DNA of 55,532 nucleotides from positions 1-55,532 of the forward strand of contig OMXJ01000017.1 in NCBI GenBank assembly GCA_900315015.1, read 5' to 3'. The DNA comes from an uncultured Eubacteriales bacterium. Its GTDB lineage: Bacteria > Bacillota > Clostridia > Lachnospirales > Lachnospiraceae. Numbering within the stretch: the first letter of the stretch is position 1; the number at the start of each line of letters is the position of its first letter. The position numbers and the translations under genes are program-made. Shown piece by piece: positions 27,195 through 35,557 of this stretch. The notes below the pieces were generated by a model that did not search any database, was not told where the DNA came from, and saw only the letters and a program-made list of their open reading frames with translations.

Positions 27195-27330
27195 AATGAC
27201 CCACGGGCGAAAACCCATTACCTTTAGGTGATGGGATGAAGCCCGCCTTGTCATAATGCCGTACAATGTACGATTGTGCGTATCCTTATACTGTTACCAT
27301 ATAAGGAATCCGACATCACCTCGACAAACT
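27195..27330 (-). mobile_element. IS200/IS605-type end / omega-RNA-like relic, no transposase
   Basis: On the minus strand: a hairpin CCTTATA/TATAAGG, then a nested structure with outer CGGGC/GCCCG (27204-27208 with 27241-27245), inner CCCAT/ATGGG and ACC/GGT around CTAAAGG, ending in TTCGCCCGTGGGTC. This CTAAAGGT...GGGTTTTCGCCC layout is typical of the right ends of IS605/TnpB elements, which also encode the 3' part of the omega-RNA. No tnpA or tnpB is present between recA and the acylphosphatase gene. It may be a decayed copy or a non-autonomous palindrome-ended element. Confidence 0.6.
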
Positions 27331-27441
27331 ATTTTATATTCCCGCACCTGACATTTAGCATATTACAGGATTATTAGTTTATAAATTTAAACACATAAAA
27401 ATCATACCATGAAAGCCAGTTCATATATTGCAAGATTCGCT

Positions 27442-27726
27442 CTACCAGCTGCTTTTGACTTCAAAATATCTAAAGCCCTGCACCTGCATAGGCTCATATT
27501 CTACGCCTTCAATTTCAATATAGCTCTGCCTGCCCAGCATAACAAGCATTTCGCTCATCTGATCTAAGGTTCCCTCTAAAACAAGAATAACAGAACCATC
27601 ATAGGAATTTTTAACATACCCGGTAAGTCCAAGGCTTTCAGCAATAATATGCGCCTTATAACGAAGGCCGACTCCCTGAACTCTTCCTGTAAGAGTATAT
27701 TTTCTACAAATAATTTCTCTTGCCAT
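27442..27726 (-). CDS. acyP: Acylphosphatase
   Basis: 94 residues, full length for the family. Catalytic Arg in LTGRVQGVGLRYKA and catalytic Asn in GYVKNSYDGSV are present. Hydrolyses acyl phosphates such as acetyl or carbamoyl phosphate in the cytosol. Stands alone between the insertion-sequence relic and the EF-G-like gene. Confidence 0.95.
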   Translation of the reverse strand: MAREIICRKYTLTGRVQGVGLRYKAHIIAESLGLTGYVKNSYDGSVILVLEGTLDQMSEMLVMLGRQSYIEIEGVEYEPMQVQGFRYFEVKSSW

Positions 27727-27939
27727 ATAAACTCCGTAATAAATCTACCACGATTTTTTCGCACCTAGGTAATTATAGCATATACTTTAACTTATTTAAA
27801 GTATTTTATTATTTTTTTTGTTTTTCACTATTTTTGCTATCATCCATTACGTATAAACGGTTTATCACAACATTTACAAGAACTGATTATCTTTACCGAA
27901 AAAGTATACTCTACTTGTAAAGATAGAATTAATCCATAC

Positions 27940-27967
27940 AAAAAAGCGGCAAGCCGAAGCCTGCCGC
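27940..27967 (-). terminator. Terminator of the EF-G-like gene
   Basis: GCGGCAGGC-TTCG-GCTTGCCGC on the minus strand (one G-U pair) followed by TTTTTTG, about 40 bases after the stop. Confidence 0.93.
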
Positions 27968-28005
27968 CTTAAATTTCATTTAATCAGTATTAAATCTCAA
28001 AAAGA

Positions 28006-30084
28006 TCAGCTTTCTGCCTCTGCCTTTGATTCTTCAATAACTCTCTCCTGAACATCTGATGGAGCCGGATCAAAACGTATAAGCTTATACGAATAAGTTC
28101 CGATACCTACTGTAAGAGAACGAAGAGCTGTTGAATAGCCGTAAAGCTCTGAAAGAGGAACCTCTGCAATAATCTCCTGCTGCTTATTATGGAGCATGTT
28201 CATTCCCATAACTCTGCCGCGCTTCTTATTAAGATCGCCCATTACATCACCTGTAAAGCGCTCTGGAGCAATAACCTTAAGCTCTGCGATAGGCTCTAGG
28301 ATAATGTCACCTGCCTTAATAACGCCTTCCTTAAAGCACATCTTAGTAGCTGTCTTGAAGGAATTTTCTGAAGAGTCAACCTCGTGGTAAGAACCACCAG
28401 TAAGTGTAGCCTTAAGTCCAACTACAGGATAGCCGGCAAGAGGACCTGCAAGAACAGATTCTGCAATTCCCTTTTCAACTGCTGGGAAGTAATTCTTAGG
28501 AACAGCACCGCCAAATACGCTCTCAGCAAATACATAAGGAACACTTGTATCACCAGATGGCTCAAAGTCGATGATTACATGACCATACTGACCATGTCCG
28601 CCCGACTGCTTCTTGAACTTATATTCGCTAGTAGCCTTTCTTCTAACTGTCTCACGGTATGAGAACTTAGGCTTATAAATATCGATATCGACCTTATAGC
28701 GCTCAAGGCACTTTTCAGCAAAAATGCTGATATGCTGATCTCCGATACCATAAATAAGCATCTGATGATTATCCTTATCATTTTCAGTACGGATAGTAAG
28801 ATCTTCTTCCATAAGTCTTGAGATAGCATTCATTACCTTATCATCATCAGCTTTTACCTTTGCCTTATAAGCCTTGAATTCATATGGCTTTGTAAGCTCT
28901 GGCTTATTGTAGATAATAGGATTATCCTTTGTTGCAAGAGTATCAAAGGTCTTAGTATCAGAGAGCTTTCCGATTGCACCGATATCACCGGCATAAAGCT
29001 CACTTACCTCTATCTGCTCCTTACCTCTTAATACATAAAGTCTTGAGAGCTTTTCCTCAGACTCTGAATTTACATTATAAATGGTAGCATCATTCTTAAG
29101 TACACCAGAACATACCTTAATAAGTGAGAATCTACCAATGAAAGGATCAACTATGGTCTTAAATACCTTTGCTGTAAAAGGCTTATTAGCATCATAATCA
29201 GCATGGAACATTTCACTAGAATTCTTATTAACACCAGTGATTACCTTCTTATTAGGTGATGGGAAGTACTTAGTGATAGCCATAAGGAGCATTCTTGCGC
29301 CTTGAGCTGAAAGACCTGAGCCCATAAGAACAGGAACAAGTGAGCCATCAGAAACGCTAGCACTTAAGGCATTAGAAACCTCAACCGGAGTAAACTCCTC
29401 GCCCTCGAAGAACTTTTCCATAAGCTCTTCACTTGTCTCTGCAACAGCCTCCATGAGCTGCCCTCTATACTTTTCAGCATATTCCTTTGCATACTCAGGA
29501 ATATCACCGTCTACATAATCAGAACCGTTAAATCTTCTACCGGCATTCTTAACAACGTTTACGAAGCCAACAAACTTACCATTTTCACGAATAGGAGCAT
29601 GGAACGGAGCAATCTTATTTCCATAAAGCTCGGTAAGTCTTTCAATTACACCTCTAAAGCTCGCATCGTCATCATCCATATCTGTAACGAAGAACATTCT
29701 AGGAATATTATGCTTTTCACAATAATCCCAAGCCTTTCTCGTTCCAACTTCAACACCCTTCTTACCAGATATAACAATAACCGCTGCATCAGCTGCAGAA
29801 AGAGCTTCCTCTGCCTCACCAATAAAATCAAAATAACCTGGAGTATCTAAGAAATTGATCTTAGTATCTTCCCAGATAATCGGTACTACAGATGTCTGAA
29901 CTGAAAAACCATGCTTAATTTCGACTTTATCAAAATCGCTGATTGTATTTCCTGCGTCAGTAACTCCCTGGCGTGTTGTCACTCCAGTTACAAAAGCACA
30001 CGCTTCAACAAGTGTAGTCTTACCACAACCACCGTGGCCTAAAACTGCGACATTGCGAAGCTTTTCATACTTGTAAATATCCAT
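28006..30084 (-). CDS. EF-G-like translational GTPase (paralogue)
   Basis: 692 residues with EF-G domain order. G1 is GHGGCGKTTL and G3 is DTPGYFDF. The G4 box reads FVTDMDDDDASF, where canonical EF-G has NKxD, so the Asn and Lys that recognise guanine are replaced by Thr and Asp. Domain IV/V sequences (SGGHGQYGHVIIDFEP and PIAELKVIAPERFTGDVMGDL) look intact. It belongs to the EF-G-like/FusA2 group rather than the housekeeping factor. Its role (ribosome rescue, protection or recycling) is unknown. Own promoter and terminator. Confidence 0.88.
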   Translation of the reverse strand: MDIYKYEKLRNVAVLGHGGCGKTTLVEACAFVTGVTTRQGVTDAGNTISDFDKVEIKHGFSVQTSVVPIIWEDTKINFLDTPGYFDFIGEAEEALSAADAAVIVISGKKGVEVGTRKAWDYCEKHNIPRMFFVTDMDDDDASFRGVIERLTELYGNKIAPFHAPIRENGKFVGFVNVVKNAGRRFNGSDYVDGDIPEYAKEYAEKYRGQLMEAVAETSEELMEKFFEGEEFTPVEVSNALSASVSDGSLVPVLMGSGLSAQGARMLLMAITKYFPSPNKKVITGVNKNSSEMFHADYDANKPFTAKVFKTIVDPFIGRFSLIKVCSGVLKNDATIYNVNSESEEKLSRLYVLRGKEQIEVSELYAGDIGAIGKLSDTKTFDTLATKDNPIIYNKPELTKPYEFKAYKAKVKADDDKVMNAISRLMEEDLTIRTENDKDNHQMLIYGIGDQHISIFAEKCLERYKVDIDIYKPKFSYRETVRRKATSEYKFKKQSGGHGQYGHVIIDFEPSGDTSVPYVFAESVFGGAVPKNYFPAVEKGIAESVLAGPLAGYPVVGLKATLTGGSYHEVDSSENSFKTATKMCFKEGVIKAGDIILEPIAELKVIAPERFTGDVMGDLNKKRGRVMGMNMLHNKQQEIIAEVPLSELYGYSTALRSLTVGIGTYSYKLIRFDPAPSDVQERVIEESKAEAES

Positions 30085-30097
30085 GTAGCCTCCTTTT

Positions 30098-30110
30098 ATG
30101 GTGTAACCAT
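30098..30110 (-). promoter_or_regulatory. Small hairpin abutting ribosome site of EF-G-like gene
   Basis: ATGGT/ACCAT 5-bp stem with a 3-base loop, ending 3 bases before AAGGAGG. Confidence 0.4.
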
Positions 30111-30136
30111 TATTTTTTTTATTTCAATCTATGAAT

Positions 30137-30165
30137 ATTATACAATATTTATAACTAAAAGTCAA
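30137..30165 (-). promoter_or_regulatory. Promoter of EF-G-like gene
   Basis: TTGACT (30160-30165), 17-base spacer, TATAAT (30137-30142) on the minus strand. Confidence 0.75.
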
Positions 30166-30215
30166 AATATTTGTGCATTTTCACAATATTTTTTTGACCC
30201 AAAATGGCAGAAAAA

Positions 30216-30257
30216 GTCAAAAAATGCCACCTTTAATGCAGTGCATAAAAGGTGACA
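30216..30257 (-). terminator. Terminator of the S1-domain gene
   Basis: 10-bp stem (30225-30234 with 30248-30257, one wobble) with an inner ATGC/GCAT extension, then TTTTTTGAC on the minus strand. Confidence 0.92.
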
Positions 30258-30299
30258 TAAAATTATAAATATAATAAGTATAATAGATTTATTTCAAAC

Positions 30300-31373
30300 T
30301 TAATTATCTAATTTAATATTAGCAAAAAGACCACCAAGACTTGTGCCGATCTCGCCATCCGAATAGCTATGATCTCCTTCAAAATCATTACCATCTGAAT
30401 TCTCTCCGTTACCAGAATCCTTGCTATTAGCCAGATCTCCTGCTAAAGGTCCCCCAGCACCTTCACTCTCATCGTTTGAAACAGCATCTAAATTCTTCAT
30501 GGTAAGACTTATCTTATCATTATCGGTATTAAGAATCTTTACCTTTACTTCTTCCCCTTCCTTAAGAACAGCTCTTGGAGAATCAATTCTCTTATCACAA
30601 ATCTGTGAAACATGAAGAAGTCCTGAAAGTCCATCAGGGAGAGAAACAAAAGCACCATATGGCATAATTGTCTCAACCTTACCGCTTACAATACTTCCAG
30701 GAATAATGCTTCTGATTCTTGCAGCCTTTTCATCTGCTGCCTTCTGTCTTAAAACATCCTTAGCTGAAAGTACAAGCTTTTCATTATCCTTATCTACAGT
30801 AATAACAATGACCTCAAGAGTCTTTCCTACATAGCCTGTAGTATCCTCAACATAAGAATCAGCAAGCTTTGAAGCAGGAATAAAAGCTCTTACATCCTTA
30901 AGATAAGCAACAACACCGGCCTTAGTAGCCTCTTGTACCTTTACAGAATAAACAGTCTTATTCTTCATTCCCTCTTTTAGCTCATCCCAGGAAAGCTTCT
31001 CAGTAGCCTCCTTACATGAGAGATAAATATTTCCGTATCTATCTTCACCAGTAACAACTGCAGTAATCTTATCGCCCTTTTTAACATCAGACTTAATAGA
31101 AAACTTAGGATCGTTTGAGAGCTGAGCTAAAGGAATGATACCCTCAGCATAGCTATAAAGATCGAGAGTAACCTCTTTTTCTGAAACACCGATTACAGTA
31201 CCGGTAACAATATCACCCTCTTTAATTCTGTTAAGAGAGCCATTTAACATATCCTTAAAATCATCCATTGAAGGAATTGACTCTGCCTCTGCTGCAGCTC
31301 TTGCCTCATCAGCAGCTGCCTTTGTCTTTTCAAGAAGAGCCTTCTTTAAATCCTTATTTATCTTTGGCTGCAT
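30300..31373 (-). CDS. S1-domain RNA-binding protein (RpsA-like)
   Basis: 357 residues: an Ala/Glu-rich helical N-terminus, three S1 OB-folds (beginning near GDIVTGTVIGVSEKEVTLDL, at VYSVKVQEATKAGVVAYL, and at GSIVSGKVETIMPYGAFVSL), and a Gly/Asp/Asn-rich acidic tail ending IGTSLGGLFANIKL. Clostridial proteins with this layout are annotated as S1 homologues. It should bind mRNA or ribosomes. The third OB-fold is the most canonical (PYGAFVSLPDGLSGLLHVSQI). Confidence 0.87.
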   Translation of the reverse strand: MQPKINKDLKKALLEKTKAAADEARAAAEAESIPSMDDFKDMLNGSLNRIKEGDIVTGTVIGVSEKEVTLDLYSYAEGIIPLAQLSNDPKFSIKSDVKKGDKITAVVTGEDRYGNIYLSCKEATEKLSWDELKEGMKNKTVYSVKVQEATKAGVVAYLKDVRAFIPASKLADSYVEDTTGYVGKTLEVIVITVDKDNEKLVLSAKDVLRQKAADEKAARIRSIIPGSIVSGKVETIMPYGAFVSLPDGLSGLLHVSQICDKRIDSPRAVLKEGEEVKVKILNTDNDKISLTMKNLDAVSNDESEGAGGPLAGDLANSKDSGNGENSDGNDFEGDHSYSDGEIGTSLGGLFANIKLDN

Positions 31374-31432
31374 ATTATTATCCTTTCCACCATATTTCTC
31401 ATTTTTCTAAAGGCGCATATAATAAGCTTAAT

Positions 31433-31448
31433 CTGCGCCATTACGCAG
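31433..31448 (-). promoter_or_regulatory. 5'-terminal hairpin of the S1-gene transcript
   Basis: CTGCG/CGCAG 5-bp stem with a 6-base loop, positioned at the predicted first bases of the transcript. Confidence 0.5.
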
Positions 31449-31453
31449 TTATT

Positions 31454-31482
31454 ATTATAAAAAAAAGTGCCGCTTATGTCAA
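31454..31482 (-). promoter_or_regulatory. Promoter of the S1-domain gene
   Basis: TTGACA (31477-31482), 17-base spacer, TATAAT (31454-31459) on the minus strand; near consensus. The leader is about 75 bases. Confidence 0.85.
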
Positions 31483-31538
31483 GTGGCACAGAATTTCAAT
31501 TTACATATTATTCCAATTTTTTTTGAGTAAAAAAAAGA

Positions 31539-31612
31539 TGTACCGGACAGGAATCGAACCTGCAACCTTTGGTTCCGTAGACCAACGCTCTATCCAATTG
31601 AGCTACCAGTAC
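31539..31612 (-). tRNA. tRNA-Arg (anticodon ACG)
   Basis: 74-nt cloverleaf: acceptor GTACTGG with CCGGTAC, D-stem GCTC/GAGC, anticodon stem TTGGT/ACCAA with loop CTACGGA (ACG, read as ICG after deamination), TTCGATT T-loop, discriminator A, no encoded CCA. Confidence 0.96.
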
Positions 31613-31625
31613 ATAACTTTTAATT

Positions 31626-31648
31626 GCCGTAAAACTTCGTTTCACAAC
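31626..31648 (-). promoter_or_regulatory. Hairpin at the 5' end of the tRNA-Arg(ACG) transcript
   Basis: 10-bp stem with three wobble pairs (31626-31635 with 31639-31648) and a GAA loop, starting at the predicted first transcribed base. Confidence 0.5.
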
Positions 31649-31655
31649 GTTAAGT

Positions 31656-31684
31656 ATGATACTACTTTTTAAGCACTTTGTCAA
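31656..31684 (-). promoter_or_regulatory. Promoter of tRNA-Arg(ACG)
   Basis: TTGACA (31679-31684), 17-base spacer, TATCAT (31656-31661), preceded by AAAAAGTAC on the minus strand. It lies directly after the 41-bp repeat array. Confidence 0.75.
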
Positions 31685-31735
31685 GTACTTTTTAAAAGTT
31701 TTTCTACATTTTTCGAAAACTATTTACCTATTAGA

Positions 31736-31885
31736 TTTAACGTGTAAATTACTACGTAACGCTTTTTACTTATTACATTTTACGTGTAAATTAATACGTA
31801 ACGCTTTTTACTTAGTCCATTTACGTGTAAATTACTACGTAACACTTTTTACTTAGTCCATTTACGTGTAAATTACTAGATAACG
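31736..31885. repeat. 41-bp tandem repeat array, about 3.7 units, 3' of the RT gene
   Basis: Units begin at about 31736, 31779, 31820 and 31861, with exact 41-base spacing for the last three. Plus-strand consensus begins TTTACGTGTAAATTACTACG and ends CTTTTTACTTAGTCCA. Each unit holds an imperfect palindrome (TTACGTGTAA with TTAC-T-ACGTAA). The array fills the space between the reverse transcriptase stop codon (31892) and the tRNA-Arg(ACG) promoter. Units are contiguous with no spacers, so it is not CRISPR. Confidence 0.92.
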
Positions 31886-31891
31886 ATCTTT

Positions 31892-33091
31892 TCACTTATT
31901 ATCATCTACATAAGAATAATACTCATGTACAAGGCTCTTATATCCGAGGCTTTTCATATCCTCGTATCTAAAGTCAAATCTTTTCTTGGTTCTTTTTCCT
32001 GTAGCTACGTATCTGATACAATCCTGGGCATAATTATCTATCACCTTTAGACTATCAGCAGTGCTTATTACAGAAAAGAACCAAAGACTCCAGGTAAGCT
32101 CATTATCTTCAGCTCCCTCTAAAAGCTTTTTATTGAACTTTTTAATGAAGGCTTTTGCCGCCTTTTTACCATCGATATTATTTTTATCGCTCCACCTTAA
32201 AAGAGACCTGCTTTTTCTATACATCTTTCCCTTTAGCTTTTCAACTGTCTTAGGCGCAATATCTACATTCTTTCCATCAAAACAAAAGCCTAAGAACACC
32301 CAGCCCTCGCTAGGCGCAAAAAAGCTCTCTTTATCAGGATTAATGGATAGACCTGCTTCTATAATAAAACTCCTTATCTCATCTGCTAAAGCCTTTACCT
32401 CATCTAGAGAATCTGCCATAACAAGAATATCGTCAGAATACCTGGCATAAACCACGCCTTTTTTCTCCATTCTTTTATCAAGCTCTGAAAGATAAAGATT
32501 TGCATAAAAGGATGCAACAGGCGTACCCGCCATTATTCCCTTTTCCTCTATTATGCGCTCATTTTCAGAAATAACATAATCTTCCTTAAGAAGGTCCTGC
32601 AAAAATTTATAAAGCTTTGCATCATCAGATAAAGTCTCCTTTAAAACAGGCAATAATCTATCAATATCAATGGAATTAAAATAATTATGAATATCAGCCT
32701 TATAAATATAACGAGGCTTTTCCCTGCTCTCCTTTACCATTTTCCTGACAGCATCCTTAGCTGTTATCTTTTGTCTAAAGGAATATAAATTAGATGAAAA
32801 AACATCATATTTTCTCAAAACAAGCCAGGTAAGCAGCTTTAGTACCATATTTTCAGAATAAGGATAAGTATATACAGTTCTTTTTTTGTCACTGCTAAGC
32901 TTACTGATCATTGACTTTCTAGGAAGAGGAAAATCTCCCTTATTTATCTTATCACAAACCAAAAGATACTTCTTATCATCTATGTATTTTTCAAGGTCTT
33001 TAACAAAGTTTTTAGAACCAACATTAGATTTCTTATAGGCAAGATACTCTCTCCAAACATCTTCCTGCGATAATTTATCTATAAGAGACAT
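31892..33091 (-). CDS. Stand-alone reverse transcriptase
   Basis: 399 residues. RT fingers/palm motifs in order: YIYKADIHNYFNSIDIDRL (motif with first catalytic Asp), GIMAGTPVASFYANLYLSEL (like group II intron QGxPxSP), YARYSDDILVMA (catalytic YxDD) and WVFLGFCFDG. A thumb-like helical C-terminus follows (DNYAQDCIRYVATGK, then YEDMKSLGYKSLVHEYYSY). No maturase X, HNH endonuclease, Cas1 or protease domain. It resembles group-II-like or unknown-group bacterial RTs; I cannot place it in a named class. Start chosen at 33091 after AGGAGG (4 bases). It is flanked by two different tandem arrays and preceded by a structured noncoding region, so a partner RNA is likely. Confidence 0.93.
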   Translation of the reverse strand: MSLIDKLSQEDVWREYLAYKKSNVGSKNFVKDLEKYIDDKKYLLVCDKINKGDFPLPRKSMISKLSSDKKRTVYTYPYSENMVLKLLTWLVLRKYDVFSSNLYSFRQKITAKDAVRKMVKESREKPRYIYKADIHNYFNSIDIDRLLPVLKETLSDDAKLYKFLQDLLKEDYVISENERIIEEKGIMAGTPVASFYANLYLSELDKRMEKKGVVYARYSDDILVMADSLDEVKALADEIRSFIIEAGLSINPDKESFFAPSEGWVFLGFCFDGKNVDIAPKTVEKLKGKMYRKSRSLLRWSDKNNIDGKKAAKAFIKKFNKKLLEGAEDNELTWSLWFFSVISTADSLKVIDNYAQDCIRYVATGKRTKKRFDFRYEDMKSLGYKSLVHEYYSYVDDNK

Positions 33092-33150
33092 AAAACCTCC
33101 TTTCATGTACTACTGCTAAATATAAATATAATAATAAAGCACATTAATTT

Positions 33151-33270
33151 TAAAGCTTTTAACACTATATTAAACAACTACAGCATAGTAAAGCTTTTAA
33201 CACTGCAATAAACGACTACAGCATAGTAAAGCTTTTAACACTGCAATAAACGACTACAGCATAGTAAAGC
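33151..33270. repeat. 38-bp tandem repeat array, three units plus partial, 5' of the RT gene
   Basis: Units start at 33151, 33189 and 33227, with a partial copy at 33265. The second and third are identical; the one nearest the RT gene differs at four positions. Plus-strand unit begins TAAAGCTTTTAACACTGCAA and ends ACTACAGCATAG. It contains the palindrome TAAAGCTTTA-like core. It lies between the structured RNA terminator and the RT ribosome site. Confidence 0.93.
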
Positions 33271-33286
33271 CCTAAAGCGCAACAAA

Positions 33287-33455
33287 AAGACCTAGCACCA
33301 TAAAAGATGCCAGGTCTTACAATGGAAAAAATCATTAAAGAACAAGTAAATTACTTGTTTGCACCAGATCGTACTCATAAAAGCTGCTTGCGAAGCTATA
33401 TTTATATCATCTTTATGAGCCTTACCCACCACAAGCGCAAAGCATTTTTCCATTG
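33287..33455 (-). ncRNA. Candidate structured RNA upstream of the reverse transcriptase
   Basis: Read on the minus strand: CAATGGAAAAA (33455-33445) is exactly complementary to TTTTTCCATTG (33330-33320), closing a domain of about 135 nt. Inside are an 8-bp stem CTCATAAA/TTTATGAG (33419-33412 with 33381-33374) capped by GCTT/AAGC, and a 9-bp perfect stem AACAAGTAA/TTACTTGTT (33359-33341). Directly after the closing helix comes an intrinsic terminator: AAGACCT...AGGTCTTTTTG (33318-33287). The RNA begins just after the stop of the upstream small gene, so it could be its 3' UTR or a separate RNA. By position it is the best candidate for an RT partner or template. Confidence 0.65.
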
Positions 33456-33473
33456 CTCTCGATAATTAAACGA

Positions 33474-34001
33474 TTAAATTTTTCCGTCAAGTGCCAAATG
33501 TGTGCGGTGCTTGACATATTCTCTGGTATTCCACCAACCTTGATGATCATAATAGAATCGACAATAAGGCGTACCTTCAAACTTGCACTTATTTCTAAGC
33601 CAATTCGTATTATTGCGTTCTGAAAGAATTTCAACAACTAACACCGGCTTTGCACCATCATACAATAAGAACTGCTTTTCGTCATGATTGACAACAAGCT
33701 TGTACATTGGGTACTCTTCCTTGATAACAAACTCAAAATACTCCATAAAGGTGCCATTATAATTATACTGATTTTCATCAACAGGCATATTCTCCCCCCA
33801 AGAAAAGCCTGAAGTAACATCATCATCCACGTCCTCATTCGAATAACTATTGGCATTTACCTTAGCCTGAGCACCAAAGTTTCCACTATTAACTCTTTCA
33901 TTCATAGCATTCTTTGCCATTCTAGCAGCGCCAGAAAGCAGAAGTTCTGCAGCTTTTTCAAGATTTACATTTCCACTAAAAAGACTTGAAAGTAATCCCA
34001 T
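33474..34001 (-). CDS. Hypothetical protein beside the reverse transcriptase
   Basis: 175 residues, not firmly recognised. The first 35 are helical and Ala-rich (LEKAAELLLSGAARMAKNA), followed by a polar, Asn/Asp-rich linker, then a compact domain of about 100 residues with LLYDGAKPVLVVEILSE and a C-terminal CRFYYDHQGWWNTREYVKHR. The order of an Asp, then VVEI, then a Lys/Arg-rich segment recalls a PD-(D/E)XK nuclease-like core, but a Lys two residues after the Glu is missing, so this is only a guess. No signal peptide or membrane helix. ATG follows AGGGGGA. A leader inverted repeat (34022-34053) precedes it. Confidence 0.75.
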   Translation of the reverse strand: MGLLSSLFSGNVNLEKAAELLLSGAARMAKNAMNERVNSGNFGAQAKVNANSYSNEDVDDDVTSGFSWGENMPVDENQYNYNGTFMEYFEFVIKEEYPMYKLVVNHDEKQFLLYDGAKPVLVVEILSERNNTNWLRNKCKFEGTPYCRFYYDHQGWWNTREYVKHRTHLALDGKI

Positions 34002-34349
34002 TTTCTATCCCCCTAAATCTTGGTTTAGCCAACATATAAGCCAGGGCTAAATCAACTAAGTAGCATTACTGCTTAAATAAATGATATTTACAGATTTTTT
34101 AAAAAATAGCTCAAATAAGATTTTAAAAATAGATATTAACCATTTTAAATCACATTGCTTTATAAAAAAATATGATCAAATAACCATTTACCATGTTTGA
34201 TACTAGCACATATACATTCAAAAATCAACTAAATTTTATATATTGCATTGTAAGAAAAATATAAAGTTAATTCAAATAATAAACAAATGTATTTCAACCA
34301 AGAAATAACTAAACATAAAAAATTAACAAATAAACGAGATATAAGTATC
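34002..34349. other. AT-rich intergenic stretch upstream of the 175-residue gene
   Basis: No gene seen. It holds a 9-bp inverted repeat with one mismatch (34022-34030 with 34045-34053) just before the ribosome site of the small gene. The rest is very A/T-rich with no convincing -35/-10 pair that I would choose over others. Confidence 0.5.
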
Positions 34350-34387
34350 AATAAAAAAGAAAAGGGATATGGCAGATGCCATATCCC
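34350..34387 (-). terminator. Terminator of ilvC
   Basis: 11-bp perfect stem GGGATATGGCA/TGCCATATCCC (34364-34374 with 34377-34387), then CTTTTCTTTTTTATTG on the minus strand; about 50 bases after the ilvC stop. Confidence 0.93.
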
Positions 34388-34437
34388 AAAATTTATTTAG
34401 CTTTAATCAAAGACTGATAGCCATAAACTAAATAGAA

Positions 34438-35514
<1,077 letters not shown>

Positions 35515-35557
35515 TTATATTATTAAAACTGCATTACAGTTTAATAAGCTATTTTTT

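Noticed and set aside
31892-33091. Group II intron or diversity-generating retroelement
   Set aside because: No maturase/endonuclease domain or domain V RNA was recognised, and no template/variable repeat pair or avd gene is present.
31736-33270. CRISPR array
   Set aside because: The repeats are directly joined without unique spacers, and no cas genes are present.
33422-33637. 71-residue minus-strand open frame overlapping the 175-residue gene
   Set aside because: It overlaps the better-supported gene in another frame and has no ribosome site.
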